DNA from: Dysidea avara
Taxonomy: Eukaryota > Porifera > Demospongiae > Dictyoceratida > Dysideidae
Assembly: GCF_963678975.1 (NCBI RefSeq)
Contig: NC_089280.1
Location: forward strand, 18,901,863 to 18,965,862
DNA length: 64,000 nt
Direction: 5' to 3'
The notes under the pieces were generated by a model. It did not search any database and had not been told where the DNA came from. It saw only the letters and a list, made by a program, of their open reading frames with translations. Numbering within the stretch: the stretch's first letter is position 1; every line of letters starts with the position of its first letter. The position numbers and the translations under genes are program-made. Of this stretch, positions 10,859 through 42,965 are shown one piece after another.

Positions 10859-13096
10859 GGATGACCCGGCTGGGTTTAGGCTAAACAAAATACGAAGACG
10901 TTTTCATGGCTTAGTGTGCATTATATAGAAAATAACCACATACGGCTACACCGTAATATAACAAGACTAGATAGCTTTACTTACGTTCCATCTATGTCAA
11001 GCGGGAGAGATTGATCTTCTGCAATCGATATCATGATATTTGATTATTGCTTTACAGCACACGCAAAATCAAACAGCCCGCGTGATGGTATTGCATCACG
11101 TGAGAACCTATAGAGGACACTATGGATTAGACAAGGGGTGTTTTGATTCTTGGTCTAGATTTGGATTCAGCGGTGAACGTGTAATCAGAATGTATTTTGT
11201 CAATTTTGAAGGATACTCCTGGGCTGCCACTCTTACAGGCTGTTCTTGATTTGGGATAAAACATGTACATGTCCCTTAGCAATCATGAGATATATAACCA
11301 CTATCTCATGACCACCTACAGTAGCTATAGTAGTACGCATGTGCATGCATGGTGCGGAGGTCTGTATGTGTGTCCATAGCAGGGCATAGATAATGATTAT
11401 ATATAATCTATAGTGTGTCTGCATTTGCTGGGGTATTTTTTGGGCACATCCTGTGGGCAATCTTCAGTATGTGATATGTGACATCAGTCTGTAGAGGGCG
11501 AGTTCTACCTATGGAAACTTACAGTGTACAGTTGCAGTGATCGATTCTGCTTGCTGATAAGGCTCAGCAGGTTGTATTAGGTAATTGTACTGCGTCATCA
11601 TCTCTACAAAACTATACTGGTGAAGTGCACAACATAAGCACCCTACTTACTGCACCATTATTGTAAGTACTGATGAGTACCCGGTTGGAAGTGTAAATAT
11701 ATTTGAGACGCTGCACATGGTTTACATTAACGGAAAAGTGTGTAATTCATAGTAGTAGCTAGGATTTTTGAAAGGTGGGGTCCAGATTTGATAGCGAGTC
11801 AAAAGGTAGAGGTGCATGCTGCCCCTAGCCATTGACAGATTGGTTCAAACTTTACTATAGTGATGATTTCATGGACGATACAAACTCAAGGTTCCCTTCA
11901 AGTATTCATGGGCAGTTATCTCACGATGACAAGCGCTGCCTGTAACTAGCAGCAAATAAATATCCTTCAAAATATATTAGACAAATATAAGTATCGACAT
12001 TAGTGGAGATCTGGATTCAAGTGCACAGTATAACTGAAAAAACTCAAGTTACCAAATTTCTGAATCATTACTCTTACATTCTATTGTGGATCTCAATGAC
12101 TGGAGTAGTTTTGACTGCATTAATGGAATACATTTTACTGCTCAATCTTCAGAAAGACATTCTTCCATACATGTATAGATGTAACTTGTCATCTCTTTAG
12201 CACTTCTGAAGAATCAATATGAGTTTCCTGTTAGTTATGGGTCCTCTCTTTTTCCTTACCTTTGGTTTGTCAAACTTGTGCTCTTGCTGCAAACCTATAA
12301 TATTATACCCACCAATTAAAATTCCCCCTCCTCCCTACTGTATACTCCTAGCTGTGCATAGGGACCTACCAAATATGCAGCTGGAATAATAGTAGTTAAA
12401 TGAATAAGGAACTCTTGAAATAATTGGAAATTATTCCATTAGAATGGGGAAAGTTCTTAAAAGCACCTATGAAACATTTCGAGCATAAAAAATTATAGCA
12501 GTCACATACCCAATAGTAGTCGCCCTATATATAAGTTATGTGACTGCTCTATTAGAGTATCTCAATTTCTTTGATTTTGTGCTTGCTTTTCTACTAGTAC
12601 TGCAGTAGGTTGTTTCCCAAAAAATATTATTAGAATACGTATACGTACTTTATTTATTGCACCATCTCTCCTAGCAATAATTTTAGGAATAATAGGTGCT
12701 CCCAACAGAATGATAGGTGGAAAAGAAATACTAGAAGGGAAATTTCAAAAGCACAATCGGCAGATCCCTAATGTTATCTGCCACCCTGTGCTACATACGT
12801 TGATGTCATCACACTTAACCATCTATAAGACTAACTGCGTGAGTTTAAAGGTCTAATAAACTGTCTAATTGATGGTGAGCCTGCCTGCATTCTATATTAT
12901 TGCTTTGCAACACACACTGCACACACACACACACAATCAACACGCATAAAAAAACAACAAAGTACTAGTAGTATCACTTGATATTGGGGAATACTGTATC
13001 CAAATAGCTATATGCTCTATATGTACATATATACATGAAGCGGAATGTAAAAGTCATACCAGTTAATCTCAGTTGCTAGCTATAAAGTCACAAATG
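10859..13096. other. Intergenic, no gene recognised
   Basis: The short frames here have no recognisable domain or splice support. There is a (CA)n run near 12919-12933. One copy of the dispersed CTCTATTAGAGTATCTC motif sits at about 12547-12563. Both flanking genes are on the minus strand: the CM1 gene starts at 10858 and the ROCO gene ends at 13097. Confidence 0.5.
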
Positions 13097-16000
13097 TCAT
13101 GTTGAAGTTGCGTTACTTTCCATTTCTTCTGAACTCTGTTCATTAATCTGATCAAAGTTTAAGGAGCTCCTTTCTGATACAGATGGTGATGATGATGAAA
13201 AACTAATCAAGGAGCCATAGTGCTCTTCATGTATAATAGGAATGGGTGGGTTGGGTGTCATCTCTTGGTTTGTCCATGCATCACCAGATGACAATCGCTG
13301 CATTTGTAAAAGTCTGCTTGCCGATACAGCTTCCCATACAGTGACTGTACCAGGATCACGATCACTATAACCTTCTTTCTTAGGAGCTTCAGGTTTTTCT
13401 CTTGTAGCTTTAACATGGTTTAGTGTGCTGGCACAGTAGCTCTTTCCCCCACACAAAATCATATACTGCTCACTCCCACAAACCCCAGGCCCTCTGACGC
13501 AAGAAAGGAAACGGATGTATGACTCATATGGTTGAAAGAAAACCAGAAGTCTTGGGTTTTCCAGGCTAAATACCATAATCAGACCACTCTCCATTCCAAT
13601 CCATACCGTATCCAGTACTGGAGTCATAGCTGACAGTAATGTGATCGAGTTCAGCTTCAGTAATCTTGTACATTCTAAAACATTTACATCACAGACATGA
13701 GTAAAAGTGGCAACATCCCAAACTGAAAAATGGCTTCCTCCCATATGTGCACTAACAATCTTTCTCTCGTCTGGTGTGAGCTTCAGTTGTCCAATAGGCA
13801 TCATTTTGTTCAGCGTCGTCCGGTGTACTCTGTTTGTAATTTTTAATGTTTTAAGGTTAAGAATGAAAATGGTATCATTTGCAGCAGCCCACAGAGACTT
13901 ATTAGCCACAACTAATCCTTGAATGCTGTAATCAGACAGAAATTGTTGCTGGTGGTAACCTGGATTACTTGGAATCATGGTTATATCAGAAGGAAATATG
14001 AAACAAGATCCTTCATAAGTTCCAAGGTACACATCAGATGCCGTTGAAGCAATGGAACACACTGATTGATCGAAAAGGGTTAAGCTATGCTTGTGAACAG
14101 TAGGGTGAATGCTGTATATGTCCACTGTTCCTGTCTCCAGACCAAATCTTGAAGCAACCCAGACTGTGTCTGTACACTGATGAATCGTACAGATTTGCTT
14201 AAGGGGTACTGAATGACTGTTTTCCTTATCTAGAGTCTTGGGATCGCAGACGATCAAATCTAATCCTTCATTAGCATCATAACATAGCCACAACTGTTTG
14301 AGTGACTGGGAGTTGTCAACAACAGGGCAAACATTTCGTAAAGACAAATCACTATTAATGTGATGTATTCCCATTAGTAGCTGCACTGAAATACTACCAA
14401 GGTCCTGGATTAGTGCTATAGCTGTAGGGCGCTCATCTGGCTGATCCATCCAGCATTGTTTCATTACTTGTGTCATGGCACACAACCCAGCTGTGGCCAT
14501 AATGCTGTCAATGCTTGGTCTACCACCATTCAACAAGACGTCCATTATTTTTTGCTTAGCAAGATTGTGAAATGGAGCGTGCCTTGTTACAAGCCAGTAC
14601 AAAATGAAAGAGTACAAGAAAATATCTGCCTTGGGATTATATAGAAAACTTATGTTAGGCCAGTTGATATCGGGGATCAGTAAAGAATTGTTCTGGCTAC
14701 TGTTAGTGTAACTGATGCATCCGGCAGAAGAAAAACCAAACAGCTTACAGTTAATCAAATCATCTGGATCTAACGACCACAACAGGACGCTGGAGATACT
14801 TAGATCCCCCAGTGCTATACCTCTTGTATGCAAATAATTTAACACAGAGGCTATCTGAATGGCAATCCTGTATGACACAACACGAGGAATAGAATTCTTA
14901 CTGGAAATGAGAGCAGCATCTAGTGACCCTGACGGAGGGTGTTCAAAAACTAATGACACTTTTGGTGGCTGTAAACTGCATCCCAGAAAGGATAAGATAC
15001 AAGAGTGATTTAATGACAGTAGCAATCTTACATCATGGCGTAATGTGTGCAATTTAGTGGACCATTGTTTTACATTGTAATACAATACACCGGCATCTCG
15101 TTTATTGAACGTGCCACTATATATGGTGCAATTTGCATTACAAGCTAACTGATTGCTCTTGTCACACTGAACCTCATCTGGCTCAAGAAGATTTGGCTTA
15201 AAGTCCAGCAAAAAGTATTCAGGGATTAAACTATTCAATGCAAGATTATGGACTTTCTTGTTGCACACAATGTACGATATGTTATTGTATGTGGATGACA
15301 GTAGTTGCTGGTCTAGTGTGTGATGTGCAGCATTACCTTCACCATCTTCAAGACACTGCAAGCACGAAACATTTTGTTCCATCACATCATCATTATTCAC
15401 ATTGGGAAAATTCTGCTTTATCAGACTCAAAATTGCATCAAGAATTTGACAAAACTTTTGTGTAGTTTTCCTTCCTGATGACGCACATACCATCACCTTT
15501 TCTAAACAATTGTAGCCGTTTGATGGTTTTATAAGTTCTACACGAAATTGTACATCACCACTTTCATAAATCAAGCCATCTTTCCACAGGATCAATGGTG
15601 TGCTAAATGAATGCAGTGAAGCCCCTAGAATCCTTTTCCATTCATTTGGCATCAATGCAGCAAGACCATGTTTGATTTCAGGAATTGTAAATATCAAGTA
15701 AGCAAGCAGTTGCTTCCAAAATCCACCAGATATTGGCTGCTTGAAGGTGAAATAGCGGAGAATAGCAATATCAAATCCAGTGTCACTTGTTTTTGTATCT
15801 GGAAGCAAATGTGGCAGCAAGAAGAAATTTTTCTGGCTATCGATTGGTAAAGCAATGCAGAGTGCTTGAATTAAAGACAATAGTTTTTCATTCGTAATTT
15901 GTTTGTTTTCTAAAATAGACACAAGATCACTCATGCGCACAACTCCATGCTTCACCAGATTTTCATAATGATGATGAACCATTAATGGCAGAAATGCTTT

Positions 16001-18350
16001 AAACAGCCAAGATGGATGAAATATGTACAGACCATCTGAATGGAACAAAAAGCCTCCCTGGCAGAAGAAATTCAAGATATCAGTTGTATCATCATTGTCG
16101 TGTAAGTGTAACTTTTTAATGGAGTGAACCTGTATGTCGATGAAATCTTTCTTGCTCATATAACCGGTTCGCACACCACTAAGAGTTAGCTTGGACAAAT
16201 GACTCAAATGGTGGCTGAGGATATGGTGGTTACTGGATATCATTTGGCCCATCACATGAGTACCATCAATGGCAAATTTTTCTGCAGACTGGTAAATATA
16301 TTTCTTCAGTTTGGACAGGTTTTCTAGTCGTCCTTGCAAAGCAACAGCAGTAATATGAGAGACTGCAACAAATGGGAACTGTTTTGTAAAAACTGCTGCT
16401 TGTTGTAAGAGATGTTGAATTGCTCCAGCATCGCGCTCTTCTGCAGTAAGTTGGTCTAAAAATGTTGCTAAAACAATAGCAGAGCATCCTGGTGCATGTA
16501 CTGATAGATCACACATGGTTTTGTGCAACTGCATAATCCCATCAATACCATCAGTGATATCCCATAGCAATATGTACAGAGTTCGCTGTGTGTAGTACAG
16601 TCGAACTATTGGCTGGTACTCGTTTCTCCCAGGAACATCCCATATTGTGTAATGGTGGATTGCTATTTCATTTGATGGGACATATTTCCAACTGGAGACG
16701 ACAACGTCTTTGTGGTCTGATGCTGCAAGCTTTGTGTCAGCTAAGTGTCCTATCAATGTGGTTTTACCCACACCAGGAGGACCCATAACCATCAAGCGCA
16801 AGTGATAAAATGCGGAGCCATGGTCTAATTTATCTTTTAAATAGCGCAAGCAAGATTCGACATTAGTCATTTTATTTGGTGGAGGTTCAACAATATTTGT
16901 AAGCCCTTCCATTTCAAGATTTTTGAGATGCTTAAGGCAAGCCAGAGCAACAGACAACTTTGTGATACCAGTATTAAAACTGATGTTTAGAGACTTAAGC
17001 AATTTAAATCCCTTAACACAACTTGGGATTTCTGCAAACTGATTGTAGCTGATATTCAGATATTTCAAATATGGTGCACTGACAGAGGCTGGCAGCTCCA
17101 TAAGCATGTTATGTGAAAGGTTAACTAAATCAAGAGAATCTGACCACCTGCCTAACCCTGCTATCACGATCTCTTCTAGGTGATTGTGGGAAGCATTGAT
17201 CTCTTTTATACAGGGTAACTCAAAGATACCACCTGGCAAACTTTTTATGCTGTTTTCTTGTAGTTCAAGTATAGTGCACAACAGCAGACAGGAGTAGAAG
17301 GAATCTGAAATTTCAGACAGTTTTGTGGAGGCCAATATCAGGTGTCTTACCCAAGGAATTTCATGAAAGACTACGCTATCAATGTTAGAAAGGTTATGGC
17401 CATGCCAATCAATTTTACCAGTACTCTCAGTGACTCGACTGTGCAACAAAAGGTTATGGAAAACCATTACATTTTCTCGCTGCCTGGCAATTTCAATGGG
17501 TATGTTTAAGAACTCTGTGTCTGTTATGACAATGTGACGCACCTTATTGACTGGGCTGTTAGCTAGTAAAGGATGGTTTATCGGACCATTATCAAATAAC
17601 TGTGTGAGTAAAAAGTTATCATCAGTAGTCACAGCCACAAGTAACAACAACATTGCTGTAGATTGTACTTTTCTTTCTTTCTTACTGTAGATGAGTGCAT
17701 CTTTGACATTGTCTGCTCCTCTCAGTACTAATTCTCCTACTAAAATTGGATTGTTGGTGTTCACAGCTGCAATCAATGCTCTATTTAAGCAATCAGATTC
17801 TAGTTGGCTGAGTGGCGTGTTCAGTAGTACTTTTATATCAACTCCTTTGCTTTTTGACGATGTTGTAACTGCTTGAACAATTTCTACAGTAACAAAACAA
17901 ATAAGAACCATCACCAATGAGCCATGTCTAAACAAAGTATTTACATATACAATTATGATGCAGCCACTTACCTTCACTCATTAATAACTTGGCAACAGCA
18001 GATTTAGCATTCTTCTTGGCTAAGTCTGTAGGAGTATTACCCAAAGAATCTTGAGCATAAATATTTGCGTTATGTTTCAACAACACTTTGGCACAATTGA
18101 GATGTCCCTTGCAGGCAGCAAAATGTAAAGGAGTATATCCTGACTGAGCTTTGCAGTTGACATCAACATCAAAGCTTAACAATACGTCAGCTACTCTGTG
18201 GTGACCATTAATCACTGCAGCATGCAATGCTGCAACCTTCTCAGAAAGTTTTATCTTTTGTCCCCCTTTCTTACAGGCTATCAGTGAGCTCCTGACGTGA
18301 GCATCATCACCGTCTGTACACCACAACAAAAGTTCATCTGGAGCAGCCAT
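13097..18350 (-). CDS. ROCO protein: ankyrin-LRR-Roc-COR-pseudokinase-propeller (LRRK-like)
   Basis: Two exons, 18350-17972 and 17883-13097, with an 88-bp GT-AG intron, give 1721 residues. Ankyrin repeats cover about 36-126 (GYTPLHFAACKGHLNCAKVL). Leucine-rich repeats cover about 290-475. A Roc GTPase begins at the P-loop GPPGVGKTT (494-502); its switch motif is DVPG (542-545) and its base motif TFLD (600-603). COR follows to about 1000. A kinase-like domain covers about 1030-1315, then a propeller-like region. The order is that of LRRK-type ROCO proteins. The kinase keeps a candidate beta-3 lysine (NVK, about 1065), but HRD is LGD (about 1151-1153), the loop asparagine is serine (about 1158) and the DFG aspartate is glycine (LFGFS, about 1176). 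It is therefore predicted to be catalytically dead. GTP-dependent scaffolding is inferred. The THAP element lies 142 bp upstream of the start. Confidence 0.88.
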
Positions 18351-18491
18351 ACTTGCTACCTGTGCATCAATAAATAATTCAGTAAATTAGTACACAATTG
18401 TTAAACACCCATTGAGTACAACTAATCCACCTTTCAGTCACTTAAACCCTTAGCATGAAATATTACATTTGCAACTACACATGTAATACTA

Positions 18492-19922
18492 GTCTCACGT
18501 GGCCAGACCGCTTTATTCCGTGTATTGGGTGGGGAAAAAGGGTCTAGTGCAACTCCAATAGCTGTTTACTTCTGAGCCATCCCCAGACACTGGGGACACT
18601 AATTGAATAACGGGGAGGCACCAGTGATGTAAGTAAGTAAACTCGAGATGGCTTTGATCTGTTTATCCTTTAAATGAATCTTAATAGCCCTGTCCATCAT
18701 AAGACCTAAAGAATTCAATTATGTGTAATTGCGAGAACGTCACGTCCGGAGTACTTTCCACAACTGGAGTCCACTGTGAAGTGTTAACATTTCTTACTAA
18801 ATCTACCGTGTAGTTATGAAAAAATCTTTATAACAGTAAGAAACTGTAGTTAGTGAGGTAAAGTAACTGAGAAATGCTGGAGATCGCTGTGTAGTGTGTG
18901 GAAATTCTAAAGCGAAAGACCCATCGGTTTCTTTCCATCGTCTCCCATGCCGAAAGATTGATCTTAGCAAGAGGAACTACTAGATCAAGGAGTTTGAATT
19001 AACCCCGAAGCATATCAGGAGTTGTATTTGTGTCTGTTGTCAATGTTTCAAGAATGGCGACACAAGCAACAAGCCTGACAAGTATTTAAGGGTGTGATCT
19101 GCTTCGCCAAAAGAACAAGACACAGCCAGAGCAAAAAGGCTTGTGAAGCGAGAACGTACCCACCGATTTCGTGCTTCACTGCAGCGCTCATCAGATATCA
19201 GCAGCTCATCGGTGACAGAACAGGAAGAAGTACCAGACAGCATTTCGAAGGTTCTGGAGATCCGAGAAGAACGCCACTGCCAGAAGCCCAGTAATTGCAA
19301 GTGTTGTAGACCATTGAGAACAAACTGGAAGGTTATTAATACACACATAGCTAGTATACATCCATGAATCACTCTGAAGTGTACCACTTTTTAAAAATTG
19401 TATAACTTGCAGCTACTTCGCTCTATCTTCGTGCAACCACCACCAATAAGAAGAGAAAATAATAGCGTTTTTGTGGGTTTTGTATTATTAGAATATACGG
19501 TAGCATGTGTAAGTAACTGTTGTTAGAAATGACGTAAATTTGTATTAGCTACTATTGAGAAACCCGTAAACTGCCGTAATGATGTACTCCAAGTGTAGCG
19601 GTTTCTTCTTAATTGCTCACTTAATGGCTTTGCTGCATATTTCCTCTTATGATGGACAGGTCTATTCGCTCTGATGTCTGTTTTATAGTGTCTTGAAAGT
19701 TCACCCTCATCACGTAACAATTAAGACCAAGAATAAGCCTCACAACCTGTACGAATATTTCCACGTCATCATTGGTTTATTGATGTCATTGGTGCCTCAT
19801 TTGCATTCAAATAGTGTCCCCAGTGTCTGGGGATGGCTCAGAAGTAAACAGCTATTGGAGTTGCACCAGACCCTATTTTTCCCACCCAATACACGGAAAA
19901 AAGCGGTCTGGCCACACGAGAC
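18492..19922. mobile_element. Long-TIR DNA element carrying a THAP-domain gene remnant
   Basis: Inverted repeats of about 110 bp, nearly identical, bound a 1431-bp element. The left starts GTCTCACGTGGCCAGACCGC and the right ends in the complement of GTCTCGTGTGGCCAGACCGC. TA lies on both sides (18490-18491, 19923-19924), suggesting a TA target. The interior holds a broken THAP-type gene on the plus strand. The element is non-autonomous now. No transposase catalytic core was found, so the superfamily is undecided (TA target versus the P-element association of THAP). Confidence 0.85.
18870..19320 (+). pseudogene. THAP zinc-finger protein remnant
   Basis: At 18885-18980 the frame reads RCVVCGNSKAKDPSVSFHRL, then PCRKIDLSKRNY and a TAG at 18981. 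It continues KEFELTPKHIRSC and QCFKNGDTSNKPD. This is the THAP C2CH pattern: CxxC, FHRLP, then C and the HFxxGD position. The final histidine position reads cysteine (QCF instead of QHF). A second stop follows, and a serine-rich tail is read in another frame at 19143-19364. It is clearly disabled. Confidence 0.7.
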
Positions 19923-21203
19923 TAATGCAATACTACTAGTAAGGTGGTTTCGCTTTGCAATTGAGTCTCATATCAAGAAGTTTGCGAACATTTGCTATAC
20001 TTTTGTCCATGGCAAAAATGCCAGCTGGAACAGGCATGTCCAATACATTTCGATTGAAAAACCATTAAAAATTTAATTAATTATCGTGTACCGCCTACTC
20101 TGTTTAGCAACTTTCCGAATTTGATACGAGTAGAGCAACTCTCTGCGAGTACAATGATACCAAAAGAAGTCCAATTCACGGAAATTTTGGTGCATCAAAA
20201 ATCAAGACTCAAAATGGCCTAAACCGACCGGGTGTAGCAAATTTCCCATACATTTTGTATTGGGCATTTCGGAGCATGCAATAAAATGCATAACCCGCGA
20301 CATGTGATAGATACCTCAGATACCGAACCAGATTTGGAAAGAGCAGTGAATAGCAATTAAGATGAGCTATAGCAGAAGAAAATCAGAGGAAATTTAAGCA
20401 CGTCATTTTAAGGTTAAAAATCACTTACTTTTTCTATGGCAAATTGAATGGAGGATATTTGGAAAATGCTCTGAGCTATTTCGATATCTTGACAGCCATT
20501 AACCTTCACTACATTAGTGTTACAATGAAACAAAAGCACTAGTTCTGCAGGTTAGTTTGCAAAAATTACAGTGTTCCGTGATTAAGTCAAATTATGTCCA
20601 TGCCATATGTAGCAAACTTCTTCATATGCTAGGCTGGGTAGTTCTCTTAATGTATTTAGCTATTTGCAGTGACTATCACATCAGCAATTACTGAACAGTC
20701 CAGTTTGTGAAACAACGAGAAAGAAACCGTTTAACTAAAGGGAAAACTGCCTGAAAGCATTTGTCGGATATGGGACGACGCGGTTTTCAAGAGCTTCCGA
20801 GTTAAAACCACACTGAGGATCGGCGAAGCGCTAATCTGTAGCTCACTCGCTAATGGTGGTACATATATACAGTATGCACGTGCTTAAACTATAATATATT
20901 ACTAACGACACAGTAATTGCACTGACAAATACAGCAGAATATAAACGTACTCAAATTAATGAGACTGGCAAAACTGTTAGCTCAGTAGATAAATATGTTC
21001 TTATATTGCCATACACCGCTTTCCACTCAAACCCAGCAAGCGTTCTGCTAATCCTTTCAACTTTTTCTCAAGTGCTCTCACTACTTCCACCAACGATCCA
21101 TTTATAATCAGTGATTAATTAAATAATTCATTACATCATCGATCATAACATAAATTACGTAGTTAATTGTTTAGGCTATTATTATTATTGTCATGTGACT
21201 TCT
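19923..21203. other. Intergenic, no gene recognised
   Basis: AT-rich sequence with no supported coding region or tandem repeat. It lies between the THAP element and the 3' end of the S1P lyase gene (which ends at 21204). I could not identify a canonical polyadenylation signal with confidence. Confidence 0.5.
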
Positions 21204-22952
21204 TTAGAAGAAAAGGCTTTCTTTCTCTGCTTTGTAAAAAAGCTCGATAAATGACAAGGCCATGTCACTGACAATGGATTTATCTGGAATATTTTGTGAT
21301 ATTCCATAAAATGCACCTTCTCCTTCTAATGGTCCTTCTGGTTCTTTCTTAATTGCTTCCACCGATTGCCGAGCATCTGTCACAAACTTCTCAGCTACTC
21401 CTTCTTGAGTATGGCGCATGGTAACAGCAAGATGTATCCCAGCTGGTTTCTGAAGGTAATTAAGATGCCATCCTTTCTTCTTCATTTCAGATGCCAAACG
21501 GTATACACTGAAATCCTTTGAACTGACAGCTACAACACTTAGTTGCGGTTTACCCATCACGTATAGGCCAGGAATATTTCTTAACCCATTTTCTATCTTC
21601 TGAGTTGTGCTGATAATTTTTCTAGTTGACTCAATGTAACCTTCTTCACCAAAATTCATCATGGTGGCCCATGTCGTGGCAATTATGGCTCCCGATCTGC
21701 TTCCTGCCATTGTTGGTGATGCATACACTCCACCTGGCCATTCAGTTGCAGCAAAAAACTGCTTAATACGTAACTGCCGACTGGAATACATGATCAATGA
21801 AGATCCTTTGGGGGCAAATCCGTACTTGTGTGTGTCAGCCGAAATACTGGAAACTCCTTTTACCCTGAAGTCAAAAGGTGGAATATTAAAACCAGCCTTC
21901 TCAGCAAATGGAGCAATGAATCCTCCCAGACAGCAATCAACATGCAAGAAAATTGCGTGATACTGTGCAACTTTTGCAAATTCTTCAATGGGATCAATTG
22001 CACCATGAGGAAATTGTGGTACAGAACCAATCAATACAATGGTGTTTGAAGTTACATAACGATGCATGGTTCGACCAGCACATGAAAACGATTTTCCGCT
22101 AACTGGAACACGGACAAGCTTCATTCGGAAATAATCAGCTGCCTTATCAAAAGCACAATGGGCAGTTGAAGGAGCAAGTATTTCTGGCATCTCTATGCCT
22201 CTCTCTATGGCAATCTCACGATAGGCTTTCATGGCCATAAGAATACTCTCAGTTCCACCTGATGTCATCGTACCACAAGCATCCTTACCACCATTAAAAA
22301 TCTTTACCCCCATAGCAACCACTTCAGCTTCCATCTTTTTGATCTGTGGGAACAGATCTCCATGTAGCGGGTTAGTCCAAGCATAGCGTTTGTATACATC
22401 TGTTGACAAGTCAGTGATTTCGGGTGATCCGTTATACACTGCCCCAGAAACAAACCCCGACTCCCAATTAGCACCTCCAAGTACATCATCATATTTGTTC
22501 AACTCTTTTAATATTCTTTGGTGGTCCCATCCCTTCTTTGGTAGGGTTGTATTACATGGTTCATCTGGTTTAATCATATATCCAGATTTCTCCACATCTG
22601 CCATGGCTTTTCTCAGTTTCTTTTGAATAGAACCTCCAATAAAGGGGATTTTCCTAGTGATCCGGAAGAAAGCTCGCTTAATCCTTGTCCATCGTCCGTA
22701 CTGTGAAGGTCCATACAGAAAAGAGTGTAACTTTATAACGACAACTACAATTACAGTAGTGATCAGTACTAGTAGCCATGGTTCCACTAAGTTTCCTTTT
22801 TCATTGGCCCAGTTCCGCGCTTTCTGAACATTTCGTTGAAATTCCTTAAGCGCCTGTTGGTTGTACCACAGATAGTAGCCAAACACGACCAGTGGAATAA
22901 ACAGTACTCTTCTCATTCTTAGAGGTAACATTTTCAACGCCTGTACGTGCAA
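21204..22952 (-). CDS. SGPL1: Sphingosine-1-phosphate lyase, single exon
   Basis: Intact 582-residue protein in one uninterrupted exon. The enzyme cleaves sphingosine-1-phosphate to phosphoethanolamine and a long-chain aldehyde (hexadecenal), the irreversible exit from sphingolipid catabolism, in the ER membrane with a cytosolic catalytic domain. An N-terminal membrane segment is visible at about 58-75 (LLVLITTVIVVVVIKL). The PLP-dependent decarboxylase-type fold follows. The cofactor lysine is K376 in SADTHKYGFAPKGSS. Upstream are CGTMTSGGTESI (about 226-237) and HVDCCLGGF with the cofactor aspartate (D339). The length fits animal and yeast enzymes. The start could be M1 or M8 (22931). Vertebrate orthologues have many introns, so the lack of introns is notable. 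It is head to head with PTGES2. Confidence 0.95.
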   Translation of the reverse strand: MHVQALKMLPLRMRRVLFIPLVVFGYYLWYNQQALKEFQRNVQKARNWANEKGNLVEPWLLVLITTVIVVVVIKLHSFLYGPSQYGRWTRIKRAFFRITRKIPFIGGSIQKKLRKAMADVEKSGYMIKPDEPCNTTLPKKGWDHQRILKELNKYDDVLGGANWESGFVSGAVYNGSPEITDLSTDVYKRYAWTNPLHGDLFPQIKKMEAEVVAMGVKIFNGGKDACGTMTSGGTESILMAMKAYREIAIERGIEMPEILAPSTAHCAFDKAADYFRMKLVRVPVSGKSFSCAGRTMHRYVTSNTIVLIGSVPQFPHGAIDPIEEFAKVAQYHAIFLHVDCCLGGFIAPFAEKAGFNIPPFDFRVKGVSSISADTHKYGFAPKGSSLIMYSSRQLRIKQFFAATEWPGGVYASPTMAGSRSGAIIATTWATMMNFGEEGYIESTRKIISTTQKIENGLRNIPGLYVMGKPQLSVVAVSSKDFSVYRLASEMKKKGWHLNYLQKPAGIHLAVTMRHTQEGVAEKFVTDARQSVEAIKKEPEGPLEGEGAFYGISQNIPDKSIVSDMALSFIELFYKAEKESLFF

Positions 22953-23003
22953 AGGTCAACCGCGAAGACTCTAATATTTTCGTTCAGTTGGGGCGGATGC
23001 ATC
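22953..23003. promoter_or_regulatory. Minimal bidirectional promoter region (SGPL1 / PTGES2)
   Basis: Only 51 bp separate the start codons of the divergent S1P lyase and PTGES2 genes. No TATA box is visible. Any core promoter must be here or overlap the coding starts. If lyase translation starts at M8, the gap is 72 bp. Shared regulation is an inference from geometry. Confidence 0.55.

Positions 23004-42965
<19,962 letters not shown>

Noticed and set aside
11040-11249. Small open frame of 69 codons in the intergenic region
   Set aside because: No domain, no splice context and no composition signal above chance.
13707-17876. Plus-strand open frames opposite the ROCO gene
   Set aside because: Shadows of a 1721-residue coding sequence; no own motifs or splice signals.
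17884-17977. Hydrophobic N-terminus preceding the ROCO second exon (a membrane-protein start)
   Set aside because: It is translated intron: an 88-bp GT-AG intron joins the ankyrin exon in frame, which explains the sequence better.
22304-22626. Frames overlapping the S1P lyase gene on both strands
   Set aside because: Shadow frames of an intact, recognisable enzyme.
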